Shown in pieces: positions 37,296 through 47,191 of a DNA stretch of 64,000 bases. A program made the translations under genes and the position numbers. The stretch's first letter is position 1; each line of letters begins with the position of its first letter. This DNA is from Ignavibacteria bacterium. GTDB taxonomy: Bacteria; Bacteroidota; Ignavibacteria; Tepidaquicellales; Tepidaquicellaceae. Below the pieces are notes generated by a model. That model searched no databases and was not told where the DNA came from. It saw only the letters and a list, made by a program, of their open reading frames with translations. Where the stretch lies: assembly GCA_016710985.1 (NCBI GenBank), contig JADJTX010000029.1:1-64000 (forward strand), in the 5' to 3' direction.

Positions 37296-37979
37296 TTGAT
37301 CAAAGCAATCATATTCGATCTGGACAATACTCTCGTTGACTTTATGTTAATGAAAAGAGCTGCAATAGATGCGGCAATATACGCTATGATAGATGCCGGA
37401 TGGGATATGTCTTTTGATGAAACAAAAGCATTCATAAATAAGATCTATGATGCAGAAGGAATAGAATATCAGCAAGTATTTGATAAAATGCTTAAGGAAG
37501 TCCTCGGAAGAGTTGATTATAAAATTATTTCCGCCGGTATTGTTGCATACAGGACAGCGCGTGAAGCAGCTTTGAAGCCTTATCCGAGAGTTTTTCCTAC
37601 TTTGATTGAATTGATAAAAATGGGATTAAAGCTTGCGGTAGTTTCAGATGCGCCGTCAAAAGAAGCCTGGCTTAGATTATCCTATCTGAATTTTCATCAT
37701 TTGTTTGATGTAGTCATTACATATGACGAAACAAGAGAAAGAAAACCTTCGCCGGTTCCTTTTAACATGGCTTTGAAGGAACTGAATTTAAAAGCTGATG
37801 AATGTCTGATGATTGGTGACTGGGCTGAGCGTGATATGGTCGGCGCTAAGGCAGTTGGAATGAAAACAGTTTTCGCAAGATACGGAGATACATTTAATAC
37901 TTTAAATCCGGACTCTGATTATGATATTAATTCTATTTCGGAGCTTGTTGATATTATTAAGAAAGAAAATAGTGAATAA
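37296..37979 (+). CDS. HAD-superfamily phosphatase
   Basis: Haloacid-dehalogenase-type hydrolase, 227 residues. Motif I FDLDNT (residues 7-12; nucleophile Asp8, acid/base Asp10), motif II VVSDAP, a lysine motif in RKPSPVPFNMAL and motif IV IGDWAERDMVGAK. A helical C1 cap (about 18-90) resembles the YjjG/TIGR02253 nucleotidase-like subgroup. The start is TTG at 37296, directly after the repeat array. Substrate unknown. Confidence 0.88.
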   Translation: MIKAIIFDLDNTLVDFMLMKRAAIDAAIYAMIDAGWDMSFDETKAFINKIYDAEGIEYQQVFDKMLKEVLGRVDYKIISAGIVAYRTAREAALKPYPRVFPTLIELIKMGLKLAVVSDAPSKEAWLRLSYLNFHHLFDVVITYDETRERKPSPVPFNMALKELNLKADECLMIGDWAERDMVGAKAVGMKTVFARYGDTFNTLNPDSDYDINSISELVDIIKKENSE

Positions 37980-38015
37980 TTGATAATTGATAATTGATAA
38001 TTGATAATTGATGAT
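37977..38015 (+). repeat. Heptamer array TTGATAA
   Basis: Four to five TTGATAA units start at the stop codon of the HAD gene and end near a short ATGATCAT palindrome (38010-38017). Confidence 0.8.
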
Positions 38016-38070
38016 CATCAATTGTGAGTGATATAATATCCAATCTTAAAAATCTTTAATCTTAAGAATC

Positions 38071-38439
38071 TTGAATCGTAAAGGTGTCGGTATCGATATA
38101 ATAGAAGTTAAGCGTATCAGAAAACTAATGGAAGATTACGGTGACAGGTTTTTTCAAAGGATACTTACAGAAAATGAAATAAGTTATTGCAGGAAATTTT
38201 CAAAACCTGATCTGCATTTTGCCGGGAGATTTGCTTCTAAAGAAGCTTATTCAAAAGCTATCGGTACAGGAGTCGGGAAGGAATTCAGCTGGAAAGACAT
38301 TGAGATACTGAATAATGAAAAAGGTAAACCGTACATAGTTCATTTAAAGCAAAACGATTTTTCAAATTTAAAATTTGAAATCAGCATTTCACATACTGAA
38401 GATTATGCATGTGCTGTAGTTACCTGTGAAGAAAATTAA
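38071..38439 (+). CDS. acpS: Holo-[acyl-carrier-protein] synthase
   Basis: Transfers 4'-phosphopantetheine from CoA to acyl carrier protein. The 122-residue protein has the AcpS signatures GVGIDIIEVKRI (about 5-16, metal Asp) and FAGRFASKEAYSKAIGTG (about 52-69), then ISISHTEDYACAVV. The start is a TTG at 38071. It overlaps the convergent TolB-like gene by 4 bases at the 3' end. Confidence 0.95.
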   Translation: MNRKGVGIDIIEVKRIRKLMEDYGDRFFQRILTENEISYCRKFSKPDLHFAGRFASKEAYSKAIGTGVGKEFSWKDIEILNNEKGKPYIVHLKQNDFSNLKFEISISHTEDYACAVVTCEEN

Positions 38440-39509
38440 TCCGCCCAGTCACAGATAAACACATTTGTCTCACCTTTTACTTTTCCGTTTCTGTTTGAAC
38501 AAAACACAAGTTTCTTGCCGTCAGGGGAAAACATAGGGAATCCGTCAAACTCCTCGTAGTGTGTAATTTTCTCAAGACCGGTACCGTCTGTATTTATCAT
38601 GTAGATATCAAAGTTTCTTCCTTTCGGATCTTGTACATTAGAGCAGAATAAAATTCTTTTTCCATCCGGAAACCAGTACGGAGCGAAGTTAGCCGCGCCG
38701 TTATTTGTAATTTGAATTTTATTGCTGCCATCAGCATCCATTACCCAAATGTCAAGATGTGATGGTCTGATCAACCCCTCAGCTAAAAGCTCTTTATATT
38801 TTAGTACTTCCTCTTCATTCTTAAAAGTTGTTCTCCTGTAAACTATTTTTGATCCGTCATAGGAATAAAAAGCTCCGCCGTCATATCCCGGTTCATCCGT
38901 GATTTGTCTTACATCGCTGCCATCCAGATTCATTGTATAAAGGTCAATGTCACCGTTTCTTGTAGAAGTAAATACAATCCTGTCGCCCAAAGGAGAAATA
39001 GTAGCTTCAGCATCATACCCTTTTTCAGTTGTAAGCTGATTCAGATTTGTTCCGTCTTCATTCACTGTAAATATATCATAAGTGTCGTATAAAGCCCAGA
39101 CATAACCCTGTGAAAAGTCAGGACTTGGGGGGCAGTCTTTATCACCAAGATGTGTTGATGCATAAAGAATTGTTTTTCCATCCGGCATATAATAAGAGCA
39201 GGTAGTCCTTCCTGTTCCTGTGCTGACCTTGTTTTGATCCGAGCCGTTAATTTTCATTGTATATATCTGATCGCATTTATTCTCATCCCGTGTCGATTGA
39301 AAAGTGAATTTTGTTCCGTCAAATGAAAAATAGCATTCGGCATTCTCACCTCCAAAAGTCAGCTGAGTGATATTTTTCATATGGTTCTCATCAGGATATA
39401 CAAGTGAATCGCTTTTGATCTGAAATTTGTGATTTCGGATTGGGGAATGTGAGAACGAAAATATTGCGACAGCTAAAATCGGTAAAATAAAAAATAGTTT
39501 ATTGTTCAT
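38436..39509 (-). CDS. TolB-like beta-propeller (PD40 repeat) exported protein
   Basis: A 357-residue protein with an N-terminal hydrophobic signal segment (about 5-20). At least six WD40-like (PD40) blades follow, marked by repeated phrases such as SFDGTKFTFQSTR, SPLGDRIVFTSTRNGDIDLY, SYDGSKIVYRR, FPDGKRILFCSN and SPDGKKLVFCSNRNG, with NxDGT/NGSD turns. Such propellers are periplasmic or surface protein-interaction modules. This is not TolB proper, since the TolB N-terminal domain is missing. It overlaps the end of the rel gene by 11 bases, so both are probably on one transcript. Confidence 0.85.
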   Translation of the reverse strand: MNNKLFFILPILAVAIFSFSHSPIRNHKFQIKSDSLVYPDENHMKNITQLTFGGENAECYFSFDGTKFTFQSTRDENKCDQIYTMKINGSDQNKVSTGTGRTTCSYYMPDGKTILYASTHLGDKDCPPSPDFSQGYVWALYDTYDIFTVNEDGTNLNQLTTEKGYDAEATISPLGDRIVFTSTRNGDIDLYTMNLDGSDVRQITDEPGYDGGAFYSYDGSKIVYRRTTFKNEEEVLKYKELLAEGLIRPSHLDIWVMDADGSNKIQITNNGAANFAPYWFPDGKRILFCSNVQDPKGRNFDIYMINTDGTGLEKITHYEEFDGFPMFSPDGKKLVFCSNRNGKVKGETNVFICDWAD

Positions 39510-41723
39510 ATCTTGTTACGCTGAATACTCCTTCCTGATTATTTATTTTTTCTATTATTTGATTTAATTGTTTTAGGTTCTGAATGCTTAAGATCAGAGT
39601 TCCTTCAAACATGGAGCTCTTTGTCTTAATGTCAACGCTTTTTATGTTTGAATTAAAGTTCTTTGAAATTGTTTTTGTGATCTCGTTTAAAATTCCGGGT
39701 CTGTCTTCTCCAATGATCTTTATCCCGCCGGTAAATTCACTGAGTTCAGTTTCATTCCAGTTGATCTGAATGATTCTTTCAGGCTCTTTCAGAAAAAGAT
39801 TCAGAATGTTCTTGCAGTTTTTCCTGTGTATCCTTATTCCTTTTTCATGACTGATGAAACCAATGACATCATCTCCGGGAATGGGATTGCAGCATTTGGC
39901 AAAATCATACTGTATCCCGTTAATGTTTTGTTCAGAGCCATTTCCAAGGCTGATTCCGTTTGTGTTTGTTCTTGCATCAGTAACAAACTTGTCAAAATTC
40001 AGATTCTCATTATTTAATACATCCGGCTCTTCAGCTGCACTGCTTCTGTGTTCAAAGGACTGAAGTTTATTTTTGTCAGTGAGTATTTCTATTATCTCAT
40101 TCAGCTTACTTTCATTCTGTGAAATGGAATAAAAAAAATGACCGGTGTCTTTATATTTTAGACGATGAACTATTCTTGAAAGACCTTCATCGGAAAGATG
40201 AATTTTATGTTTCTTTGCCTTTTTCTCCCAAAGTTCTTTACCGTGAGAAATGGTCTTTCGCTTTTCAGTATTGAAATATTTCCTGATATCGGATTTTGCT
40301 TTATGAGTAACTACAAACTTTTCCCAGTCTAATTTAGGTGTCTGGGTTTTGGAAGTAAGTATTTCTATCTGATCTCCGCTGTTTAACGGAGTTTCAAGAT
40401 TTACGATCTTTCCGTTAACTTTAGCGCCTATGCATTTCAATCCGATTTCTGTATGTATTTCAAATGCAAAATCCACGGCGGTTGCTCCGGAAGGAAGTAT
40501 CTTAAGCTCTCCTTTCGGAGTAAAGCAATATATTTCATCCTGATAAAGATTTAGTTTAAAACTCTCAAGAACCTGTGAAGAAGTTTCATCTTTAGAACTG
40601 CTTTCAAGACTATCCCTGATCCATTTCATCCAGTTATCAAGATTAGCATCATGAAAATTTGTATTCTCTTTATATTTCCAGTGGGCTGCGATACCTTTTT
40701 CTGCGATCTCATGCATCTCTTTGGTTCTTATCTGAACTTCCACCATCTTACCTTCTTTGCTTACCAGTGTTGTATGGATCGACTGATAATTATTTTGCTT
40801 TGGAAGGGAAACGTAATCTTTGAATCTTTCAGGAACGGGTAAATAAATTTCAGAGCATATTCCATAAACAGAAAAGCAGTCATTTTTATTTTTAGTGTCT
40901 AAAATAATTCTGACGGCAAACAGATCATAGAGCTCATCAAAAGATTTATTCCGGCTGACTAATTTTTTGTAAATGCTGTAAAGATGTTTAGCCCTGCCGT
41001 AAATTTCAAATTTATATCCTTCTTCAACAAGCCTCTCTCGGATAGGTTCAATAAATTTCTTTATGAACTTTTCTCTTTCCCTCTTCTTCTCCTTTAATTT
41101 TTTCGCTACTTCATCATAGACCTTTCTGTCCAGATATTTAAATGATAAATCCTCCAGTTCGGTTTTTACGGAAGACAAACCGAACCTGTGTGCAAGCGGC
41201 GCGTAAATTTCCAGTGTTTCCTGTGCAAGACGCAGTTGCTTTGCAGTGGATAAAAATTCAAGGGTTCTTAAATTATGTAAACGGTCAGCAAATTTTATCA
41301 GGATAACCCTGATGTCGGATGTCATTGAAAGAAGCATTTTTTTGTAGGACTCGACCTGCTTCATTTCATAGTTCTCAAACATACCCTCAATCTTTGTAGC
41401 CCCGTTTACTATCTCGGCAACCTCATCACCAAATTCCGCTTTAATGTCCTTTAAGGTAAACTTTGTATCCTCCACTACATCATGAAGTAATGCTGCTGCG
41501 ATTGAAACTGAATCCAAAGGTATTTCTTTTGCGAGAATTAATGCTACATCATACGGATGGGAAATAAAAGGCTCGCCCGATGCGCGCTTGTCATTTTTAT
41601 GAGCTTCGTAAGCAAATTTAAATGCATTCGTGATCAATTTATCGTTAGCCAGATTTGCAGGTAAATTCCTGTGGCTGTGATAAAGAAGTTCATCGAGTTT
41701 TTTTTGTATAATGTGCTTAACAT
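39499..41723 (-). CDS. rel: Bifunctional (p)ppGpp synthetase/hydrolase (frameshifted near N-terminus)
   Basis: RelA/SpoT-type stringent-response enzyme, 741 residues after repair. The HD hydrolase motif (ALLHDVVEDT) is intact. The synthetase domain has RFKDYVSLPKQNNYQSIHT, the RxKD type found in bifunctional enzymes. TGS (CFTPKGELKILPSGATAVDFAF) and C-terminal ACT (GEDRPGILNEI) domains follow. The true start is the ATG at 41723-41721. After MLSTLYKK a T8 run (41698-41705, plus strand) needs one more base to read KLDELLYHSHRNLPANLANDK into ITNAFKFAYEAH. Internal start codons further down truncate this region. The whole interval is one base short of a codon multiple. Confidence 0.93.
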
Positions 41724-41727
41724 ATTA

Positions 41728-42030
41728 ATTACTAATTACTAATTACAAATTACTAATCGTTCACTAATCACTCACTATTCACTACTCATTATTCATTATT
41801 CATTATTCATTATTCATTATTCATTATTCATTATTCATTATTCATTATTCATTATTCATTATTCATTATTCATTATTCATTATTCATTATTCATTATTCA
41901 TTATTCATTATTCATTATTCATTATTCATTATTCATTATTCATTATTCATTGTTCATTGCTCATTGTTCATTGTTCATTGTTCACTGTTCATTGTTCATT
42001 GCTCATTGTTCATTGCTCATTGCAAATTGC
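41728..42030. repeat. Long CATTATT heptamer array
   Basis: 41787-41947 contains 23 consecutive perfect copies of the heptamer CATTATT (161 bases). Degenerate copies flank it on both sides (CACTATT, CATTGTT, CATTGCT), for about 300 bases in all. It fills the gap between the start of rel and the end of upp. No coding or RNA gene is seen in it. Confidence 0.97.
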
Positions 42031-42037
42031 TTCATTG

Positions 42038-42682
42038 TTAAGTTCCAAACATCCTGTCACCGGCGTCACCGAGTCCGGGCACGATATATCCGTTTTGATT
42101 TAATTTTTCATCAAGACTGCAGGTTATGATCTCTATGGATTTTTTTTCGTTCTTATTGAACCTTTTGTTAATGGCATTTATTCCCTCAGGGGCTGCTAAT
42201 AATGATACTACTCTAATTTTTTTCACTCCCATGTTCAGAAGGTATTCGATTGTAAAAATAACACTTCCTCCTGTTGCGATCATCGGATCAAGAATTATAA
42301 CATTCAGATCCTTTTTATCTTTTATTTTCGGAAACCTGAAATAATACTGAACAGGTTTCAAAGATTCTTCATCCCGGTATATTCCAATATGGCTGGTAAT
42401 AACCTCCGGATACAGGTCAACAAATCCTTTTGTCAGGCCCAAGCCTGCTCTGAGTATCGGGAGCAGTACAATTTTATCCCGTACCCTGACACCGTTTATT
42501 TTTTTAAAAGGCGTATTGACGGGTTTAGTTTCAAGAGCAATGGACGAATATGCTTCGGCTGCGAGAATATATGAAATTTTATCAAGAGCATTTATGAAAT
42601 CAATTTTACCGGTATTTTTATCCCGCATTATTGACAGATTGTGAGAGGCAATCGGATGTTTTACAATGATTAAATTCTTCAT
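42038..42682 (-). CDS. upp: Uracil phosphoribosyltransferase
   Basis: Salvages uracil to UMP using PRPP. About 214 residues from the ATG at 42682 (MKNLIIVKHP). An in-frame upstream ATG would add 16 hydrophobic residues foreign to the family. Key motifs: VLLPILRAGLG (about 67-77), PRPP loop DPMIATGGSVIF and the uracil-binding C-terminus PGLGDAGDRMFGT. It lies downstream of nothing on its strand, so it is probably monocistronic. Confidence 0.95.
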   Translation of the reverse strand: MKNLIIVKHPIASHNLSIMRDKNTGKIDFINALDKISYILAAEAYSSIALETKPVNTPFKKINGVRVRDKIVLLPILRAGLGLTKGFVDLYPEVITSHIGIYRDEESLKPVQYYFRFPKIKDKKDLNVIILDPMIATGGSVIFTIEYLLNMGVKKIRVVSLLAAPEGINAINKRFNKNEKKSIEIITCSLDEKLNQNGYIVPGLGDAGDRMFGT

Positions 42683-42751
42683 TTGCAGAATTAGTATAAG
42701 CTTTTTCAGGAAGTTTGAGAAATATACCACATATCAAAAAGAGATTCAAAG

Positions 42752-42800
42752 CATAAGAATTCATAAGATTCATAAGATTCATAAGATTTGTAAGATTTGT
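42752..42800. repeat. AAGATTCAT nonamer tract
   Basis: Three to five tandem copies of CATAAGATT, grading into GTAAGATTT. The remaining gap to 42989 is AT-rich with no recognised gene. Confidence 0.8.
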
Positions 42801-42989
42801 CCAGGCGATTCTTAAAAATACCTGCTATTTATTAAAAAGCAGATCCAAATTATGCTCATCAATAATATTTTCCATTCTGGAATCTGTTTGCATTATGCTT
42901 CCTTAGCAAACTTTTACACGAGCTTTTTTAAGAATGTTGAAACTTAAATAAATAATATGAATATTACTGCAAACAAATTATAATATTAT

Positions 42990-43838
42990 ATGAAACATTT
43001 CTATAAAACTGCAATTATTTTATTTCTCATGTTCTCAAAAGTCTCATTTGCACAGTTCACGCCGCAACAGCTTTTCGATAATGGTCTGGAAGCGTTTTAT
43101 GATGCGAGGTATCAGGACGGAATAAATTATTTTACGGAATACACCAAGAGTAACAATAATGATTTCAGGGGATATAACTACAGGGGACTTTGCTATCAGG
43201 CAATGAAAAATTATCCGAGAGCTATTGAAGATTTTACAAGAGTAATAAGCGTAACTCCCAATAACAGCGATGGGTATTTGAACCGTGGAAATACTTATTA
43301 CTTTAACAATAACAATACTGCTGCTATGAAAGATTATCAGGACGCATTGAGATTAACACCGAATGAATTTGAAGCATATTTCGGAAAAGCCAGGGTGCTG
43401 CTCCAGCTTAGAAAGTTTGATGAAGCTTTAAAAGCCGTTATTGCAGCAGAAGGCATTGCTCCGGGGAATGCACGGGTTTATATTAACAAATCATTTGTCC
43501 GCCTGCAAATGATCGATACAGTTGATTTTTTTAATAATGTTGAAACTGCATTGTATTACGATTCTAATATTGTCTTTACTGATACCAGAAGAGATCTGTT
43601 ATTTGTAAAAATAGAAACTTATAAAAGCGCAATGGGTCTTGTGAATATCATGATTCAGCAAAACCCTAACAGTTATATGAATTATTTTGCCCGCGGGTTT
43701 ATTTATTTTTTATTAAATAGCTTCTCGAAAGCAAGAGAAGATTTTAATACTTCAGTGAAACTGTATAGGAAGGATGATGCGCAATTTAATAATGTAATAG
43801 ATAAGATTTTCCGGAGTATAGACAGGAATAGTAATTGA
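42990..43838 (+). CDS. Exported TPR-repeat protein
   Basis: A 282-residue protein with a signal peptide (MKHFYKTAIILFLMFSKVSF, cleavage likely after SFA). It then has six or so 34-residue TPR units, for example NNDFRGYNYRGLCYQAMKNY, NSDGYLNRGNTYYFNNNN and PNEFEAYFGKARVLLQLRKF. It is probably a periplasmic scaffold. It is the only plus-strand gene in the envelope region and is divergent from upp. No partner is evident. Confidence 0.85.
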   Translation: MKHFYKTAIILFLMFSKVSFAQFTPQQLFDNGLEAFYDARYQDGINYFTEYTKSNNNDFRGYNYRGLCYQAMKNYPRAIEDFTRVISVTPNNSDGYLNRGNTYYFNNNNTAAMKDYQDALRLTPNEFEAYFGKARVLLQLRKFDEALKAVIAAEGIAPGNARVYINKSFVRLQMIDTVDFFNNVETALYYDSNIVFTDTRRDLLFVKIETYKSAMGLVNIMIQQNPNSYMNYFARGFIYFLLNSFSKAREDFNTSVKLYRKDDAQFNNVIDKIFRSIDRNSN

Positions 43839-43883
43839 TAATTGATAATTGATAATTGATAATTGATAATTGATAATTGATAA
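43835..43883. repeat. TTGATAA heptamer array
   Basis: Seven TTGATAA copies begin at the stop codon of the TPR gene. Confidence 0.9.
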
Positions 43884-43930
43884 ACATTAAAAGAAAATAA
43901 TTAAATAAATTATACAACATAAAACGAATT

Positions 43931-44002
43931 ACAAACTTTACAAACTTTACAAACTTTACAAACTTTACAAACTTTACAAACTTTACAAACTTTACAAACT
44001 TT
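43931..44002. repeat. Perfect ACAAACTTT nonamer array (8 copies)
   Basis: Eight exact copies of the nonamer ACAAACTTT. The last copy supplies part of the stop codon of the following minus-strand lipoprotein gene (complement of TTA at 44001-44003). Confidence 0.95.
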
Positions 44003-44969
44003 ATTTGAGTATAACCTGCTCTCCGATTTTTAAGATCTTAACACGGTCTTTATACCCGGGTTCTTCATCTATCATTTCTATTAAAACATCTCTCGGATAA
44101 TTCGGGGGGGATAACTCAGCAATGGTTCCGTAATGAACAGGTACCATTAATTTAGCTTTTGTATCATCAAGAATTTTCAAAGCACCTCTGGGATAAACGT
44201 GACGGTTCTTCTTGTCAAGCTCATGGCAGTCAGTGCACGGACCAATGGGAATGAATTCAACGTCAATATCATAATTCTCGCCGAGATATTTAGAAAAACT
44301 TTCAGTGTAGTCAGTATCACCTGAAAAGTAAACCGTTGATCCTTTGTACTCAAGAATGAATCCGCAAAAGCCGTCATAGCCCCACAGTACTCCGTCAAGA
44401 CCATACCTTCCGCCATAATGATATGCCGCTACTGAAGTGATTTTCACACTGTCTATGATTTTTGTTTCGCCAATGTATACTTTCTTATCCTGCCTTGGCT
44501 TTTTTAATGGCCGGAATTTGAAACTAAGGTCAGGAAGGAATTCCTTTACCGGTTCAGGGAAAACTAAATTTGCATTTGGAAATTTTTCTTCGAGAATTCT
44601 CAGACTTCCGAAATTGAGATGATCCGGATGTGAATGTGAAATAAGAATTATGTCACATTGCTTCAGATCGTTAATGTTAATTCCGGGTTCAATGACGCGG
44701 TGCTGAACTTCCGCAATATGGTCAGTAAGGAACGGGTCGGTAATGATAACTTTATCTTCCATCTGAATTAAAACTGTAGCGTGTCCTATCCATAATGCAG
44801 AGAGCTTTACACCGGGCTTTATTGGTTCTTTTATCCTGTTCTTTACCTTTGCAGGAGTATCAAAATTACGGAGCAAATTATCAGTCACATCATAAACTAC
44901 CCTGCAGCTGCTGACAATAACGCTCATCATCAAAGTAAGAACAATTATTATGTTAGATAATCGGTTCAA
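44001..44969 (-). CDS. MBL-fold lipoprotein, NAPE-PLD/UlaG-like hydrolase
   Basis: Predicted envelope metallo-hydrolase of 322 residues. The signal sequence ends in a lipobox (V19-S20-S21-C22), so it is a lipoprotein. The metallo-beta-lactamase motif HSHPDH lies at 112-117. WIGHATVLIQ (60-69), FSGDTDY and VPVHYGT are shared with N-acylphosphatidylethanolamine phospholipase D-like and UlaG-like enzymes. An acidic and Cys-containing loop (GPCTDCHELDKKNRH) replaces part of the usual sequence. Its ATG overlaps the stop of the upstream barrel gene by 4 bases, placing it last in a four-gene unit. A phospholipid or acyl-lipid substrate is inference from fold and neighbours. Confidence 0.8.
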   Translation of the reverse strand: MNRLSNIIIVLTLMMSVIVSSCRVVYDVTDNLLRNFDTPAKVKNRIKEPIKPGVKLSALWIGHATVLIQMEDKVIITDPFLTDHIAEVQHRVIEPGININDLKQCDIILISHSHPDHLNFGSLRILEEKFPNANLVFPEPVKEFLPDLSFKFRPLKKPRQDKKVYIGETKIIDSVKITSVAAYHYGGRYGLDGVLWGYDGFCGFILEYKGSTVYFSGDTDYTESFSKYLGENYDIDVEFIPIGPCTDCHELDKKNRHVYPRGALKILDDTKAKLMVPVHYGTIAELSPPNYPRDVLIEMIDEEPGYKDRVKILKIGEQVILK

Positions 44970-45565
44970 TAGTATTTTAAATTTAAGCTGATATTGTACC
45001 TGCTCTGAGAAGTAAAGTTATAGTTAAAAACTATACCGGCTATTCCGAATAAAGTATAAAGTCCTGCTTCAGCCGAATAGTAATCTAAGCTCTGATCAGA
45101 TTTATTCTTAGTGAAATTATATTTACCTGCAACTGAAAATGCAAGATACTCTCCATATTCAATTGCCGGAATAAATGCTCTTGCACCAGCTGAAAGATTA
45201 AACCTTTGAAGGTTTGAATACTGATATCCGCCGGTCGCCCATTCGGGTTCTATCAATAGTTCTAAAGATCCGCCGTATCTTCTGACTGGATTAACTAAAA
45301 AGAACTGAACAGGCGATACAAGCTTGTTTGCGTTAAAAGAATAGTTAACCGGTGTAACATGCCATCGGAATCCGAACTGAAGCCGCGCGTCATTATCATT
45401 TCTGTCCTGATAAAATGTTGGCGATGGAATGGCTTGAAATAAAGTCCACGTAGTCCATTCTAAGAATTTATTCGGTGATGTGTTTTGTGAAAATGAATTT
45501 CGTGATACGGATAACAGCAGTAATAGTATTACAAAAAATTTCTTAGTATGGTCAAAAATATTCAA
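44966..45565 (-). CDS. Outer-membrane barrel-type protein
   Basis: A 199-residue protein with a signal peptide (cleavage near NSFSQ, about residue 27). The rest is alternating hydrophobic/polar strands with aromatic girdles (RLQFGFRWHVTP, GSLELLIEPEW, FNLSAGARAFIPA, YNISLNLKYY at the C-terminus), typical of a small outer-membrane beta-barrel. No family recognised. Translationally coupled to the MBL lipoprotein gene; 41 bases from the DUF3943-type gene upstream. Confidence 0.65.
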   Translation of the reverse strand: MNIFDHTKKFFVILLLLLSVSRNSFSQNTSPNKFLEWTTWTLFQAIPSPTFYQDRNDNDARLQFGFRWHVTPVNYSFNANKLVSPVQFFLVNPVRRYGGSLELLIEPEWATGGYQYSNLQRFNLSAGARAFIPAIEYGEYLAFSVAGKYNFTKNKSDQSLDYYSAEAGLYTLFGIAGIVFNYNFTSQSRYNISLNLKYY

Positions 45566-45606
45566 ATACCAAAATTGATTTGTTTGTTTGAGGAGTATGA
45601 ATAATT

Positions 45607-47175
45607 CTATCTGAGTAAATTATGAATGTTCTTGAACTGATAAGTAACGAATAAACTTGTTTCATTATTATTTATATGAACATCCGGATAGTCGGCATAA
45701 TATCCTTCCCTGTGATAAAAGACAAACTCAGTTCCGATGCTTAGATTTTTATAAACATCTACATTAAGCCTTGGCTTGAGTATCCCGACAAGCTCATTGC
45801 TTTCCTCACCGATTACCGTGTGAAGAAAATACAGATTATAATTAATCAGAGCATCTCCCCATGAAAAATCAAGAAGTGATTCAAATTTCATATTAGCCCC
45901 GACGCTGTAGTTATAGGTCTTTAAGCCGAAAGAAGAGTATGCGGAATTGGATGCGCCTAAAGGCATGAGATTTAAATGAACTGATGTAACAATACTTTGA
46001 TCTTTATTCTTTGAAGGGAAATATGACATGAGCCCTGCTCCGAAACTTATGCCTGCGACTTCAAAAATATTGTTATCAAAAAAATCATAATGCTGGAACG
46101 CTCCGGCAAGCATTTTTTGATTTTTAACGGAAAAGTTTTGTCCCGCTATTATGCCATATCCGGTTACAGTGCCAATCGGAGGCTGACCGGCTCCGAAATT
46201 AAAGTTAGATCTTATCCTGAAAAAATCAAAAGGATTTCTTTTTTGTTCCTTAAAAGGATTACCATACACCATATCAAATTTTAGAATTCCGTTAGCTAAT
46301 CCCGTAAAAAACTGAGTGCCGTCGTTAGTCCTGCTGACACCGTAAGACAAACTGAAGTCCAGTGGTTCCACTTCATAAGCTTCCTGCTGCACGACTTTCC
46401 AGCTTCTCTTTGTAATGAGCCGGTTGAATGCTCTGAAAGGATTTAACAAACCTGCGCCTATCTCGCTCATGACTCTTTTGAAACCGGTTTGTCTTTCATC
46501 AATTACCAAAGAACTTAATCTGTACAGTACCTCACCGAGAAAAATTCCGCTGATTGTTGTATTTATCAGATCATTAAGTGACGGCGGTTCATTCTCCATG
46601 AATATTTCCCACATAAGACTGCCTCCTAATGCAAACGGTGCAGACTCATAAAAACTGTAACCGCTCGATCTTGCCGTATTGAAATATAAATTTCCGTGGT
46701 ATGGATGAGCAAAAAAATTAGTAATAAAAAAATCTGTATCCCAGACAGAACCTGTCTGAAAATTTTTCTGAATCGTTTTAAAACTGATCTTCGCAAATTC
46801 TGATTTCCCTACATAAGTATTAAAAGCGCCGAGTCCAAGGTTTAATCCTATCACTTCTGATATAGGAATCCAGATAGGAAGTTTAGGATTTAATTTATCA
46901 TCATTTAAACTTATAAAACTCCTGTTCTTCAGATTTTTTTTTGAAGAACTGTTTTCATTTACCGAAAGAGTTAAAGCAGGAAGTTCTAAATTTTCCTTAT
47001 AAACAGAAGAGTTATCTTTAAATATCAGGGGTTTATTAATTCTATTAACTGAGGCTAAACTATTATTCTTATCATTAAACTTAATTGAAATTTTTTCAAA
47101 GTAGTCATTACTCTGAGAAAAGCAATAGTTAGTGACAAATAAAATAAACACACTATATGTAAAAACTTTCTTCAT
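45607..47175 (-). CDS. DUF3943-type outer-membrane protein
   Basis: A 522-residue exported protein (signal peptide to about residue 21). The segment from about 110 to 240, with WDTDFFITNFFAHPYHGNLY, ARSSGYSFYESAPF, MWEIFMENEPPSLNDLI and GIFLGEVLYRLSS, matches my recollection of domain DUF3943, found in Bacteroidota/Proteobacteria envelope proteins. The C-terminal half is barrel-like and ends FVTYQFKNIHNLLR. It is second in the four-gene unit with the repeat protein and MBL lipoprotein. Function unknown. Confidence 0.75.
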   Translation of the reverse strand: MKKVFTYSVFILFVTNYCFSQSNDYFEKISIKFNDKNNSLASVNRINKPLIFKDNSSVYKENLELPALTLSVNENSSSKKNLKNRSFISLNDDKLNPKLPIWIPISEVIGLNLGLGAFNTYVGKSEFAKISFKTIQKNFQTGSVWDTDFFITNFFAHPYHGNLYFNTARSSGYSFYESAPFALGGSLMWEIFMENEPPSLNDLINTTISGIFLGEVLYRLSSLVIDERQTGFKRVMSEIGAGLLNPFRAFNRLITKRSWKVVQQEAYEVEPLDFSLSYGVSRTNDGTQFFTGLANGILKFDMVYGNPFKEQKRNPFDFFRIRSNFNFGAGQPPIGTVTGYGIIAGQNFSVKNQKMLAGAFQHYDFFDNNIFEVAGISFGAGLMSYFPSKNKDQSIVTSVHLNLMPLGASNSAYSSFGLKTYNYSVGANMKFESLLDFSWGDALINYNLYFLHTVIGEESNELVGILKPRLNVDVYKNLSIGTEFVFYHREGYYADYPDVHINNNETSLFVTYQFKNIHNLLR

Positions 47176-47191
47176 TATAAATTTAAGATTA

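Noticed and set aside
41728..42030. CRISPR array
   Set aside because: Repeat units are 7 bases with no spacers; it is a simple tandem repeat, and no cas genes are in the window.
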